Positions 21,428 to 33,584 of a stretch of 64,000 nucleotides of DNA are shown here, piece by piece (within the stretch, counting starts at the first letter, position 1; every line of letters starts with the position of its first letter). Origin of the DNA: Pohlia nutans (taxonomy: Eukaryota; Streptophyta; Bryopsida; Bryales; Mniaceae); NCBI GenBank assembly GCA_022496805.1, contig CM040107.1:13627501-13691500 (forward strand), read 5' to 3'. The position numbers were made by a program, and so were the translations under genes. The notes beneath the pieces are model-generated. The model saw only the letters and a program-made list of their open reading frames with translations. It made no database searches and had not been told where the DNA came from.

Positions 21428-23761
21428 AATAACATATCGAGGGCTCCGCCCTCCATAGCTTTGTGAACAAAATAAATAGCCAATTGGACATGTAAATCGG
21501 GGGATTTCCCAATACCAAAAATTTACTCAAATCCCCAAGGTTTAGGATTTCGGTATATATATACTATTAGTAGCACTTATTATTTGTCGTCTAAAAGTTC
21601 ATATATTTATATATATAAATTATTAAATTTTACTAAAAGTTAATATATAATTATATACCGTCAAAAACGACTCTTGTATTTAATTGTATTAACCCCTAAA
21701 GATCCTCACCTCTTTTGTAAATGTCAAAGCACTATAGTTTGCATACTTTAAATATCACATTGTATGATTTATATTTTTTCATAGATAGTCATCAACATTA
21801 TGAAGGTATGACAAAATTTTCAACATGATTGGAAAATAATTTGAATATTGACAAATTTTATCATGAAAATAAGGTAAAAATTCAAAATAAATATACTTTT
21901 GTCACATTTAATATGAAAAATTATATTCAATGTAGATAAAAGTAATATTTACAAGGAGTAAAAAATTGAAAGTGAAAAAATTAAAAGAGACCTATGATTG
22001 GATCATTTTTAGAAAGCCCTTTGTATTTTGAACACTCAAAATTCAAATTTCTCAATGGTAAAAAAAATTCAAATGAAGTCTATTCTCCAATCCCAATGGT
22101 CAAAAGATGTAGATTAACTTAACTTTAACATCTAATCAAACACTGACTACAATAAAACTAAAAACACTTGATTTTTGGGGCGTTTGACCAAAAATCAAGC
22201 ATAATATGGTTGATTGGGCACTTAGGGGTTAAACTATACAACTATAAATTCACTATACGATTGTTATATATATATAGTTCAAATTGATGTGTCGACTGTG
22301 TGTTTGGATATAACTGCGTAAAAACTTTATAATAGAAGAACCTTTTATGTATAAACAGTTCTAATTATACTATTATTTTAGTAGTTTATATACCTATAAT
22401 TAGTTCACAGAGTGTACTCATTTTGTGAATTATTTTGTAATAGATAGTGCTAAAACATATATATCAGACAGTTAAAACACATAGTGTTGTATATATGTGT
22501 ATTATATATATTTATGTTTATAGTTTTGTATAGAGAGTTTATATGGTCAAATACGAATAAACATATAATATTTCATAATGATATAATCAAATCAGTAAAC
22601 TATTTATATGAAATTTTATTTATATATATTTTAGCACTTACTAACTATTCATAATTCTTATATAGTGTTTGAATAATGATTTTAATATTTAATAGTATCA
22701 AACTATATATAAAATCAAGGTTAATCTCGAGAAATATATGATTATAGAATCATTCATAATTATATAATTGTATAATACAATTACTATATAGTAATATAAA
22801 ATATATATTTACTATATATTTTGCATATATTTAGTTACTTGTGTAATATATATTGATTATATAGTAACTAATTGAATTTATGTGCAGTAAACTAAATAAG
22901 AATATATATAATCATGTTTAGATGGATTCTAGCACCTAAGTATAAAATTAGTTATAGTACTATATTAATTAATTAATATACTAAAACTGATTTATTTATT
23001 TACCTATATACACTAAACCATAGATCGTTCATATTTATACATGTTTCATATGTATTAACCGTGTATATTAACTTTATTTCATATATGGAACATATGTATT
23101 AACTGTATATATTACTTATATATTATATATAGTTAATATGATTGTATATACAATTGTCAATTAATAATAGTTCATATACAAATACATATATTATATATTA
23201 ATTCTATATATTATTGGTACAAAATATATTTCAAATTATTGTGTTAAATGTATATATTAATTGTATAACATATATGATTGCATATTAACTGTACAAATGT
23301 GTATTCCATAATTATATAAATGTATATGTATATATTTATATACGAGATTGCATAGTAAAGTTCTTTTATCTATAGTTCTTATATATGAATAATTATAATA
23401 AACTATAAATTTATAATTAGTTGGAGTTCCTATGTGCATATACTTGTGAACTTATAAAAGTTCATATAAAATTAATTACATCAAAAGAGTGTATATATGT
23501 ATACATTTATATGTATGTATTTGTATCTGTATGTTTTAGCAAGTATTAACCCCTAAACGTCCCATATTAGGAATAGTATATACATTGTCGTAAAATCGAG
23601 ATTTGCTATCAACGGAAAACTATAAATTGGAATCTCAATAGCTCACTAGAACCGTAGTGATTTAAATTTCAGCTTATGATTGAAACTGAAACTTACCCAT
23701 AAAGGTCAGTGTGGATTCAAAATACAACGTATCCTATTGGTTGCAAAGACACGTTTAGACA

Positions 23762-23781
23762 TTTAGGGGTTAACCCCTAAA
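23762..23781. repeat. 20-bp perfect palindrome TTTAGGGGTTAACCCCTAAA
   Basis: The sequence equals its own reverse complement. Half-sites recur at 21691, 22227, 23548 and 24352, always next to TTAA. Confidence 0.85.
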
Positions 23782-25075
23782 CGTCACAGCATCCAGAAAC
23801 TGGACGACGAATGATTTCAAGCCTTCTCACGTTCTCATCAACGCTTGGATGAAACTCATCCAATTTTTTGGAGATTCTTCACCAAGTTGTTGTCCTATCT
23901 AATGGCTGGATTTAGTCATACTAGAGTACATATTTTTCTAAAATTACAAATGTAGAAGTATGTCAAGTCGTTGACCGAGCCAAAATTGCGTTGACTCTAG
24001 TTCAAAGTGGAATCGTGAAAAATGAGGTCATAAATTTAAGAAACACAAAAATTTCAAAGTATCTCCACGTTTAAGAGTATCTCATTTCAAACTCATTCCA
24101 ACAAATTTTACTCAAAAAATATTGAAATTTAGTTTGTAATCGAATTTACAAGGAATTTTTAATTTTAACTTTCAAAATTTATAATTAAATATTGGTGATT
24201 GTATTAGTGAATGGAACCGTACGGATGGAATCTAAAATTCAAAATCTAGAACTTTCATTTGTATATCAATTCCAGAATATTCTTCTAAATAGTAATTTAT
24301 AATGCTTTTTCTCAAATTGTCAGTACCAGGGTGTCCCTGGTACGTTAAGGGGTTAACTACTAGTAGTTTATGTATTTTATGACTAAAGATTATACATAGA
24401 TATACATAATTATATATACCTATATATACAATAAATATATAAGTATATACATAAGTATATACATAAATACATAAATATATACATATATATATATATATCT
24501 ATAATTAATTGTATGTATATTATATATGATATTAATATACCTATACATACAATAAATATATAAGGTTATACAAGTATATATATACATAATAACAAATATA
24601 GTCTAATATACATAATTGTATACTATAACCTAATTGTATACATATATAATATTTATATACCTGTACATACAATAAATATATAAAGTTATACAAGTATATA
24701 TATATAATAACAAATATAGCCTAATATACATAATTGTATAATATAACCTAATTGTATATATATATATATATGCATATACATATACATACATACATATATA
24801 TAACATAATTGTATAATAGTTATATATATATGTGCACACACAACTGATTGTATAATAGTTGTGTATATATATATATCAATACATGTCATATATATGTGAT
24901 ATATGCATAGTGATATCAAATTACATATGTAATAAAATATATGTATATCATATAATTATATGTAATATATATGTACATATACATCTATATATATACATGT
25001 ATATATAATTATCTTACTGTATATATACAACTATTACACAATTAGGTTATATATATGTACATACATATAAACATG

Positions 25076-25107
<32 letters not shown>

Positions 25108-25637
25108 TATGTATATGCATATATATATACAATTAGGTTATATTATACAATTATGTATATATATACTTGTATAACTTTATATATTTATTGTATGTATAGG
25201 TATATAAAAATTATATATAATATATATACAATTAATTATAGGTATTATTATATATGTATGTATATGTTACATATGTATATATAATTATGGGTATATACAT
25301 ACAATTATATATACATATATTATGCATATATATATATACTAGCAAATGGAGTGTTGCAATGCAACCCAAAACTAAATAAACATAATAAGAAACATGGACT
25401 CCAGTGCAAAACCTATTGATCGAAAAAAATTGAAAATTTTGAGTATAGATTAAAATAGTTTACAAAACAGGAAAATGAATGAAAATGGATGAAAATGATA
25501 CATACTGAGATGCTATATGTCTAAATACCTTTGTATACAAATATATTCTATTTTAAATATATGTTTAGTGTAAGTATACGTGAATATTTGTGTGTTTAGT
25601 GTAAGTATATTGTAATTATGATGTAAATGTATTGAAT

Positions 25638-25718
25638 GTTTTAATTATAGAACTGTACATTGTATAACTATATGATATACTTATATAGGATTTAGTTATA
25701 CAATTATGTAACTATATG
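25638..25718. repeat. 81-bp direct repeat, copy 1
   Basis: It is repeated at 25948-26028 with a single visible difference (TATAAC versus TATAGC). Confidence 0.9.
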
Positions 25719-25947
25719 TTATTACCATTTTTGTGGCACATTTCATATTGCGGTGATTCACACAAAATTTCTAAAGTCGTACGTTGAATAGTGCTCTTAA
25801 AAGTTGAAAAGATCATTCTAATTCATAAGATTTAGCAACAAAACAAATATTTTACAATAATTCCTACATTTAATTATGGTGTATTTATTTACATTTCTAC
25901 CCATCACAACATGTATGAATAAATGAATAATTAGTTTATTGTTGTCA

Positions 25948-26071
25948 GTTTTAATTATAGAACTGTACATTGTATAGCTATATGATATACTTATATAGGA
26001 TTTAGTTATACAATTATGTAACTATATGAACATGGAGGGGTGTGTGGAATTTGCGTTACGTTTGGACCTAC
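25948..26071. repeat. Fused copies of two separate local repeats
   Basis: 25948-26028 copies 25638-25718, and directly adjoining 26029-26071 is an exact copy of 26399-26441. Confidence 0.9.
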
Positions 26072-26398
26072 ACCCCTCCCTGCATTTCAAAACTTATACT
26101 TGGTGATAACAATCAATAATTATAAATTTGACCATATCGAAAGAATCTAAAAAACATCATGTGCACATTGTATAATTCATACATCAAGTTCAAAATATCC
26201 TGCTGACTGCATTTTGTAATGAAGCTTAGCAGTACTCTAATTTAGGAATTTAGGTGAGGACCTATACTTAGGAGTTAATAACTATTACTATTCATTACCT
26301 AAAAGAATTGAATGATATTGTCTAGTAAATTAACTAATAAGGTGAGAAAAGTTATGCATCTTCGTAGTGTTTCTTCTGCCGTCGGGAAGATCATTCTG

Positions 26399-26441
26399 AA
26401 CATGGAGGGGTGTGTGGAATTTGCGTTACGTTTGGACCTAC
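26399..26441. repeat. 43-bp direct repeat, second copy
   Basis: It begins AACATGGAGGGGTGTGTGG and is identical to 26029-26071. Confidence 0.9.
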
Positions 26442-26785
26442 GACATCAAAGTGTTGGAATCGAAAGGGATTTTGTTACTGTTTATAAAATTAATTAAATC
26501 ATGAGCAAAGCATACAAAAAAGTTACAACCGCGATGTACAAATTAAGGGAACGCACGAGAATAGATTGAGTACAAGACGGCACAAAAATATGGAAACGCG
26601 GGTGTGATTTGGAACAATGGCACATGGATACACTAGTATGAACTAGCAATATTCTAATTTATTAGTATGAATATCAATTAGAATAAAAAATTTAGTCAAA
26701 AATTAGAGTATTGTATTCTGAACTAGGCAAGGTTCACAGTTTCGCAATTTATATTATCAACTGATGGTTTAATAGGGTTTCTAGA

Positions 26786-26822
26786 GTTTAGGGTTTTAGG
26801 GTTTAGGGTTTAGGGTTTAGGC
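26786..26822. repeat. Interstitial telomere-like repeat
   Basis: About four to five TTTAGGG units, one with an extra T. The plant-type telomere motif is also present at 27826-27852 (four units) and more weakly at 27893-27905 and 61459-61476. Confidence 0.85.
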
Positions 26823-28020
26823 ATCTATTTTTAAAACTTTTAAAGCGGACCTATGTTGCGGTTTAGTAAATTATATGACTTGTGTTTGCACCTTCTGCTC
26901 TCTTCCGTTCGCGCTTAAATTTCTGCTCCTAGTTTTTGCGTGGCTACGTGTTTGAAGAGTGTTTTAAGCGGTTTCTGCATGCGTGTTTCCGCTGCTCTCT
27001 TTCGCCTACCGCTGCTCTCTTCTGTTTGCGCCTTAGTTTCTGTGTGTGTTAAGCGTGCGTGTGTTGCGTTTGCGCCTTCCTTGGCGTTTGCGCGTTCCCT
27101 GTGCGTGCGCTTTTTGGCCGCTGCACCAATTTTTGCGCTTCTGAAGCTTTGGTACGTTCTGAAAACCCACTAGCTCTTATGCTTGTTACTTGCACAAGTA
27201 CTGTCTGTTTGTTTTGTGCGCGTAATTCTCCTGCTTGCTGTTTGTTCGATCGGTAACTAGCTATGGGGAGAGTTGCGTGCTAGGAATCTCAATGCGTAGT
27301 ACTCTCTCATCCTGAATGAAGAGTACCTGAATTTTTTAACAGGAACTAAATTTCTTACTAGCTTAGTTAACTTTGTTATAATCAATCTTGTGTAATGGAG
27401 ATTCAAAGTTGAGTAGTTACTCACTCTCTGCTGTTGCGCTCTATCGTTACTAGGGTTTATCTATATTATAAGAACGTATAATTTTACTATAATAAAGGAA
27501 TCTTCTGTACTAAACGCGTCTTCTTTGTTGGGTTTTGTTAGAATGTAAGTTAAGCATTGCTATGATGCACGCTAGATCATTCTTTACCGTGAATCAGGTT
27601 TTGAATATTCACTAAATCTTTTGGATCCAATACTGAATGCAGGTCTTAACCCGCACAAGAGATGGAAACGCCTAGTACTGACGCAGCCCCGGATAAGACA
27701 ACGTTGCAACGCCTGGGATAGTGAGTAATCCAATCCCTGCAGATTGAAATTAGCTCTCACTAACCCTAATTAATGCTAATTAAATCTAATCAACACTAAT
27801 TAGAAGTATGAACTGGTGAATGCGGTTTAGGGTTTAGGGTTTAGGGTTTAGTGAATGTGGTATGAGGTTCAGGGTCTAGTCTCCGCGCTTGTAGGGTTTA
27901 GGGTTTCATGGGGATCTCTCCTATCAGAGAATCCCCCAATAGAGATGTTAGATGTGTGCAGCAAATGCGTTTGCTAAGTAGACAGGGCGTGTTCTAACAG
28001 GGGATCCCCCGATGGGAAAA
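26823..28020. other. Stretch without a supported gene
   Basis: Low-complexity T/C/G-rich sequence at 26880-27150 repeats the words GCTGCTCTCTT and TTTGCG and opens frames in two phases, but nothing protein-like is maintained. Around 27650-27720 is ordinary sequence, followed by TTTAGGG units at 27826. Confidence 0.5.
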
Positions 28021-28028
28021 GCTATTAC

Positions 28029-28070
28029 GTGAGCAGTGAGCAGTGAGCAGTGAGCAGTGAGCAGTGAGCA
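28029..28070. repeat. GTGAGCA heptamer array, six perfect copies
   Basis: Six GTGAGCA units stand head to tail. A related GTGAGCG/GTGAGCA array lies at 61137-61175. Confidence 0.95.
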
Positions 28071-28336
28071 GAGATTTTTGGAAAACTTTCGGGCTGTTGG
28101 AATTTAAAGGACCTCCTATTACCGCGGATGTAGGTGTAATTGGTGAGTATTTATGAAACATTAATTTATGAAAAGTACCTATAGCCGTGGAATTTAGGGT
28201 GTATTTTTAGGGTTATTAGTGGAATTTAGTAGCTTCTAACAGCAATCGCTTGTTCCTGAATCTAACAGAAATGCATTCAAACTCATTATAGAATCAAGAA
28301 ATGATGTGGAAATAAATAAATACTCAAACCGTACAT

Positions 28337-31300
28337 TTATAGTGAATCTGTATCAGATTCGATAGCACTCACATCGACATATGAAAGCACACGAGGATCA
28401 TAATGTCGATGCGGTGTAGAATAGCATGAAGAACCACTAGGGCTAGGACTAGCATTGACAAATGCTGTTGCCAATGCTTCTGCGTACACTAGAAGTCCTT
28501 GAGGGGAACTATCACGGCTTACCAAACTCTGCAAGGCCTTTCTAAGGTTAAAACGGCGCCGTTGTAGTGGTCTATTCCTTGTCAAACTGCAAACAAGAGA
28601 AGAGTAAAAGTATTAGAAAACGTATTCAGATGAAGATGTACTAACTAGTATTGCAAGGTGCATTTAATAAACATTGAAACTTACTCACATGGACAGTCAA
28701 GGGGCTCGTCAGGAACGGTCTCATCATCGGAATCAGGAAGGTTGATGTGAGCGGTCTCAGGTGGCGCTGTCCGTGGCTGAGGAGCAATGAGGGGCTTCAA
28801 GACCTCAGCAAATAGCTTTGAATCGCTTTCAAGTGCGACAATATGACAGTTGCAAGCCCGTGCTGCACGGATAGACGCACCTGCACAATAGAGTAGAAAA
28901 GGTTTATTAGAAACAAAGGGTTTAAGGTCATATGATATTGATTCTAGCATTCAATGAAGGAGAATAAAATTACCTGTGGATGCCGTTAGGTCTGCTACGA
29001 TACCGTTCTCTGGAGTTAAACCATACACAAACAGTTTCATCAACACCTCTGACTTCTCTTTGGAACCACGCCATGGTGTCCCTGTATCCTTCCTCAACAG
29101 CTATGACTCAAGCGTCACAGCGTTGAAAAGAACGTCATCGCACGCTAGGTCGACCTGCGGAATGGACGGGTCTTTTACAATAACTTGAGGTGGGGGCTGA
29201 CAAGCAAAAGTAGAGGGAACATCACGGGCAAGAAGAACCGCCTTGAACTTCAAAGTCTACCAAAAAACACTCAATATTAATACATACGGTGTCATATTAC
29301 ATAACATGTCCTAGAAATACAATTTGAAGAAAGTTTAAAAGTTAGAGGAGCTCACATTTTTAGATGGATGGAGCGGATTCGCTAGATGGAGGTAGTTGAT
29401 GATTGTCCACTCATCAACTACTTTCATCTTATAATTTTTAAAATAGGACATTACTTCTTTTTTGACAATGGGACTGTCAGGGTAAAAAAGGAGAAATGCA
29501 CCATCGTCATGGAGATAAGCATATGCAAATCCCATGGTGACCTTCAAAAAACCCTCAACATTCTCATTCCAATTAGGAACCTGAGATGGAGGGTCTGAAA
29601 CATCGGGGACCCTCAAGCCATTTGGATACTCTGCAATAAGTAGATCAACCCCCGGTTTGTCTACAGCCTTACCGTCAAAGAATAGCTGTCTAGAGCCAGA
29701 AACCTGTGTCACAATGAAGAAACATGGAGCATTAAATATTGAGACTACAATCCACTAAATCATACCAATTGGCAAACAATGAATCAAAAACAAAATGAGG
29801 TGTTCACATTCTTCAATAACTCCACTATCTCATTATAACGTAGAGAATCAAATATTGAGACTACAATACACAAACTAATAACAATTGGCAAACAGTAGAC
29901 CAAGAAAATATAGAAATAGTTTTCACCTTCTTGAAAAACTCTACAATCTAATTATACTCTGGGCAGAATTGACCGGTTTTTTTCTTCTCATCTGCCATTT
30001 GCAACAAAGAGTCGTTGACAAGAAGGTCAACAGAAGTGTACTCTGCAACACTAACACCGGGCTTGCTCAACATGGGTGCTCGTTTCGGGGGAGAAAGGAA
30101 CACCGTTGGAGTAGAAGGGCCTGCATTGGACAACTTCACCCTCTTCGTTTCAGGCTCCGCTACTGTCACAGCTGGGGTCTCCACCGGTGGAGGTCGACTG
30201 TGCGCTGGTGGTGGTGCTGCGGTATTGGCCACAGTGGGAGTAGATGGAACTGCAGCCGTTGGTGCAGAGGTCTCAACTGCATCAGCCTTACGTTTTGAAC
30301 CACGCTTGGATGTCGTGGTTGCCTTCTGCGTCGAAGCAGCTTCCTTCTCAGGCGTTGCTGTGTCCTTCTGTGTACCTGTTCCAATCAGACTAGGCTCGAG
30401 GGAGTCTCGGAGGGCAATGTCAAATGAAGGAGGCTTGGTAAGTGGGCAATCTAAGTACCACCTACAGCAGTCCCAGTGCACACTATCCCACTGCTTTATA
30501 AGCCCTTCTGTGAACATGAACTCATCACTTTCTTCATCAAGATAGTTCACAAATAATGGAGGGGACCTAGACATGGCCTTTGCCGGAAACAAAATATACT
30601 TAAAGTATCGGTACAAGACACGGTGCAATGCAAGTTTGAACAGATATTGCTTCTCAATTGTATTGTTCTTGTGGATGCCTTTATCAACAGCAAATTCTCT
30701 GTAGAAAGCAGTGTCCCAAAGTGAAATTCGCATTTCTTCAATGTAATCATAGATGGTGGGTGTTGGGTCTCTACCGTCTGGGTGGTAATCGATGGTGACC
30801 TTCTGATCTCGAACAATGCACTCGAAAATGACCCCAGCTTCCATGGTCAACTGCAAAAAATTTAACATTTGAGAAAGATGTAATGAAATGATAACAATGT
30901 GATATAGGAATCCAATGTCAAATTGTGGGAGCACTGATAGAAAACATAAAGAACTTGGTAGACAAAACTTGGAATGTACCTGGGACCACCAAGTAGCCTT
31001 GTGAAGCCAAATTAAGAAGGTGTCATCACTAAAGTTAGGTTTAAGAAACCTGAGTTGCACTCGGAGTTTTGCAGGCTGATTCCATCGTTCAAGCCAAAGA
31101 ACCTTCATGATAGGATCCATAACGCTGGTGCCAAGCATCCAAAGCTTCTCAAGCTTCATCTCTGGATCTTCATCATGAGACTCATAGTGATACTTCACTT
31201 CCTCAAGAAAAGGTATGGTGTTGCTGGGATCAGCAACAGGCAGCATCTTCTTCAACTCACCCTTGTAATGAACTTTGGTTTTCTTCACAGCCCTGTGTAC

Positions 31301-31398
31301 CAGTTCATCAAGTCTCTTAGTAGTCCAATCTTCTGGATTAGGATATCTCTCATAAAATCTCCTCTGAGCAACGGCGGTTGCTTCTCCAATCTCTTGCT
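28337..31398 (-). pseudogene. Six-exon gene with methyltransferase-like C-terminal half, two amber codons
   Basis: Minus-strand exons with GT-AG borders: 31398-30980, 30850-29928, 29703-29356, 29256-28974, 28880-28689 and about 28585-28337. Phases agree across the first four introns. Exon 1 has KLEKLWMLGTSVMDPIMKVL; exon 2 has TIYDYIEEMRISLWDTAFYR then a Lys/Pro/Thr-rich linker with KRGSKRKAD and KRVKL nuclear-signal-like clusters; exon 3 has GFAYAYLHDDGAFLLFYPDS; exon 4 has WRGSKEKSEVLMKLFVYGL and DLTAST; exon 5 has GASIRAARACNCHIVALESD. The last two resemble SAM-binding motif I (D-L-x-A-x-T-G) followed by an acidic residue in E-S-D, as in N6/N4-type DNA methyltransferases. TAG interrupts exon 2 (29948-29950) and exon 4 (29101-29103). 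The start exon and the last exon's phase are uncertain. The methyltransferase assignment is inference. Confidence 0.6.
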
Positions 31399-31429
31399 GC
31401 AATATGAAGACAAAATGATTAAACAACCT

Positions 31430-31990
31430 GTAATGAAGTCAAACGTGCTGTAAACGTCCTGGAATGAAGTCAAACGTGCGTACAGCGTGACGCAGTGACC
31501 CAAAAAACACGTGACAGAGTTTGATGCAGGTGCTGTCGGAACATCACCATGCCCACCGCCTCTCTGAGCGGACGATGAAAGCTGTCCGCCATTTAAATTG
31601 TCCGCCTAGGGCGAACGAAGCGTACAGCGGACGCCAGCCCGATCCGACGGCCCAGATCGGACCGTACCTGATCCATCAGACGGCGTGAGGGGGGTCATTC
31701 TCATCCAACGGCCAATGTCCGCACGTACGTTTCGGCCATCCAATTGGACTGGCAGGGGCGCACGATCGCGTGACCTGATCAGACGGCCCGCGCCGGGTCC
31801 CTATATTGGACGGACCACGCCGGCCCGACGGATTGATCGGACGAACAGGCGCGCTCGCACGAGGCCGATCCATCGGACGGCAGATTGGACGCGTCATCGG
31901 ACGGCAGAGAGGACGCAAGATCAGAGGGCAGTGCGGACGGCCCAGTCAGACGGGCGAGCCGCAGACGGCGTGGGCCAGCACCCCATGGGG
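31430..31990. other. CpG-dense GGACGG-rich island upstream of the methyltransferase-like gene
   Basis: The words CGGACGG, GACGGCC and GATCGGAC recur many times, giving long frames on both strands rich in Arg, Pro and Thr that I regard as compositional. It lies just 5' of the minus-strand gene, so a promoter CpG island is possible. A similar island is at 56390-56640. Confidence 0.5.
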
Positions 31991-32285
31991 ATTGTCGAAC
32001 GTATTGTGTTTTCGTGTTTCATTGCTCTCCCTTCGTCCTCCTCCAGCCCAACTCCTTCGGTCTACACGCATTTCAAGAATCCTCGCGCACTTCGAGGACT
32101 TTAATAAGTACGGTCAAAGAATGTTCCAACATTTATTGTGCTTCGCATTTAATTCTTGAAGTGCTTCTCTTCTAGGAGAGCGGTCCAACCTACCTCTTTC
32201 ATGATGTTTCTTACCTCTCCATGTATGAACCACCGTCTTCTCCTTCTCCAACAAATGCGAGGAATGTTCAATGGAGGTACAGTAT

Positions 32286-32501
32286 CTTCAACCACTGTTT
32301 CGTTTGAAGTTTGGGCATCCAAAAGAAGGGACAACTGGTCCAATGAAGCAAGAATATCTTCAACCACTGTTTAGTCCGAAGTATGGGCATCAACTGGAAG
32401 AGACAATTGGTCCGATGGGGCAAGAGCTTCTTCAAGTACTTATCAGTTTGAAGTGTTGGCATTCAATGGAATAGAGAGCTACTACGATGGGACGAGAGAT
32501 T
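32286..32501. repeat. 72-bp tandem repeat, three copies
   Basis: Units start at 32286, 32358 and 32430, each beginning CTTCAA and containing a TTTGAAGT/CCGAAGT...GGGCAT core. The length is a multiple of three and the minus strand is partly open through it (VEDILASLDQLSLLLDAQTS), so it may have encoded a 24-residue protein repeat. Stop codons now interrupt it. Confidence 0.85.
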
Positions 32502-32569
32502 CTTGAGGTAATGCTTCTTTCTTTGTAGTTTCTTCTCGCAGCTTCTCTAACTCTTATATCAACTGAAAT

Positions 32570-32968
32570 TCATGAACTGGTCTTGAAATGGTTCTGTATA
32601 GTGCTCCATTGGAGTTGCTTTATAGTTTCTCCTGCCAACTGCTCAAATCCCCTTGCACATTCCGTTGTTTCTTCTAGTCTCTTGGTGAGCTCATCAACAC
32701 GCTTCGCCTTTTGGATGACTGGCCCCCGACAGGCCAAGTTTTTTTCAATCAATTGGAAATGTTGTAGAAGCTGTGGTGCCAACATATGAAGGAAAGATGT
32801 TACGTCCATGGCTTTTCCCAAGTTCACGTACACGTTCTTTGAAAGAAGTTTCAACGAACCTAGATCACTTGCCAAGTCGGGGAACTCGTCGGACAGTTCG
32901 CACTGCTCTTCTTCTGCAATTTCACCCGCCTTGGGAACTTTCTCCGCCAAGTGCCCGAATGAAATCAT
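32570..32968 (-). CDS. Hypothetical helical protein fragment
   Basis: A 132-codon minus-strand frame has good protein character: an acidic start (HLAEKVPKAGEIAEEEQCEL), SLKLLSKNVYVNLGKAMDVT in the middle and a heptad-like end (KRVDELTKRLEETTECARGF). The 72-bp repeats with related acidic/Leu-rich coding potential lie downstream on the same strand and may belong to the same gene. I do not recognise it. Confidence 0.4.
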   Translation of the reverse strand: MISFGHLAEKVPKAGEIAEEEQCELSDEFPDLASDLGSLKLLSKNVYVNLGKAMDVTSFLHMLAPQLLQHFQLIEKNLACRGPVIQKAKRVDELTKRLEETTECARGFEQLAGETIKQLQWSTIQNHFKTSS

Positions 32969-32999
32969 TAAAGTACAATGATAACCAATAATACCAAAT

Positions 33000-33584
33000 T
33001 TGAATTCTAAAAATGTAAAATGTTATTTCTTTGAAATTTTAATGTGTATTGCTTCTAAACTCTATAAATGTAGATCTAAAAATGTTTTGGGAAATTAAAC
33101 CGTAAGTATAATTTAAAGAAGATTCTTGGAATATTCCAACAAATTCCAAAATAATATTAAATATTTTGAAAGATTCCAAAAGATTCCAAAAGATTCCAAA
33201 ATATATATTAAAATATTATACACAAATGTCGTACGAAAATAATTTGCATTATAATAGATACTGAAATCGCACGAATATAGTAAAAGGCATTAATATGATA
33301 CGTATACGATACTGAATTTGTATTAACTAAAACCGCATGTTATCCGTGTCTTATTAGCCATGTAATGTAGATACACGATTAACGCACGGATTCCGTCAAG
33401 CACGACTTTCGTGCGGAAACAACACTTTTGTCATAATCACTGAAAAGACACTGCGTCGACATCTTAGTAGTGCATGTCACTTCCGTACGATAACGACACT
33501 TCTAAATGCACGTATGACGTGCGGAATCAGTGTTTAACGATAAACGCACTGCAATCCTGCAGAATCAGTGGGGTTTGAAATTTC
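33000..33584. other. AT-rich flank left of gypsy-2
   Basis: No gene seen. A small GATTCCAAAA direct repeat lies at about 33173-33202. Further right, variants of GTGCGGAA/CGTACGA recur at 33230-33530. Confidence 0.5.

Larger units (their letters stand above)
21440..26780. other. AT-rich gene desert
   Basis: More than 5 kb of very AT-rich DNA with TATA, ATATAC and TGTATG simple-sequence tracts, densest at 24380-25340. Short frames here consist of Tyr/Ile/His/Met from TATA-type repeats and are not genes. Embedded are patch duplications at 25638-26441, several TTAACCCCTAAA motifs and a 20-bp palindrome at 23762. Confidence 0.8.

Noticed and set aside
24630..25284. Open frames rich in Tyr, Ile, His and Met in the AT desert
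   Set aside because: They are translations of TATA/TGTA simple repeats, present in several phases and on both strands.
26940..27256. Two overlapping plus-strand frames rich in Cys, Val and Ala
   Set aside because: The DNA is a low-complexity GCGTTTGC/GCTCTCTT stretch and neither frame has consistent protein character or a partner.
30015..30545. 176-codon plus-strand frame
   Set aside because: It is antisense to exon 2 of the methyltransferase-like gene, whose minus-strand frame has introns and homology to a second copy.
31685..32175. Arg/Thr/Pro-rich frames of up to 139 codons in the GGACGG island
   Set aside because: Open in several phases because the sequence is repetitive and GC-rich.
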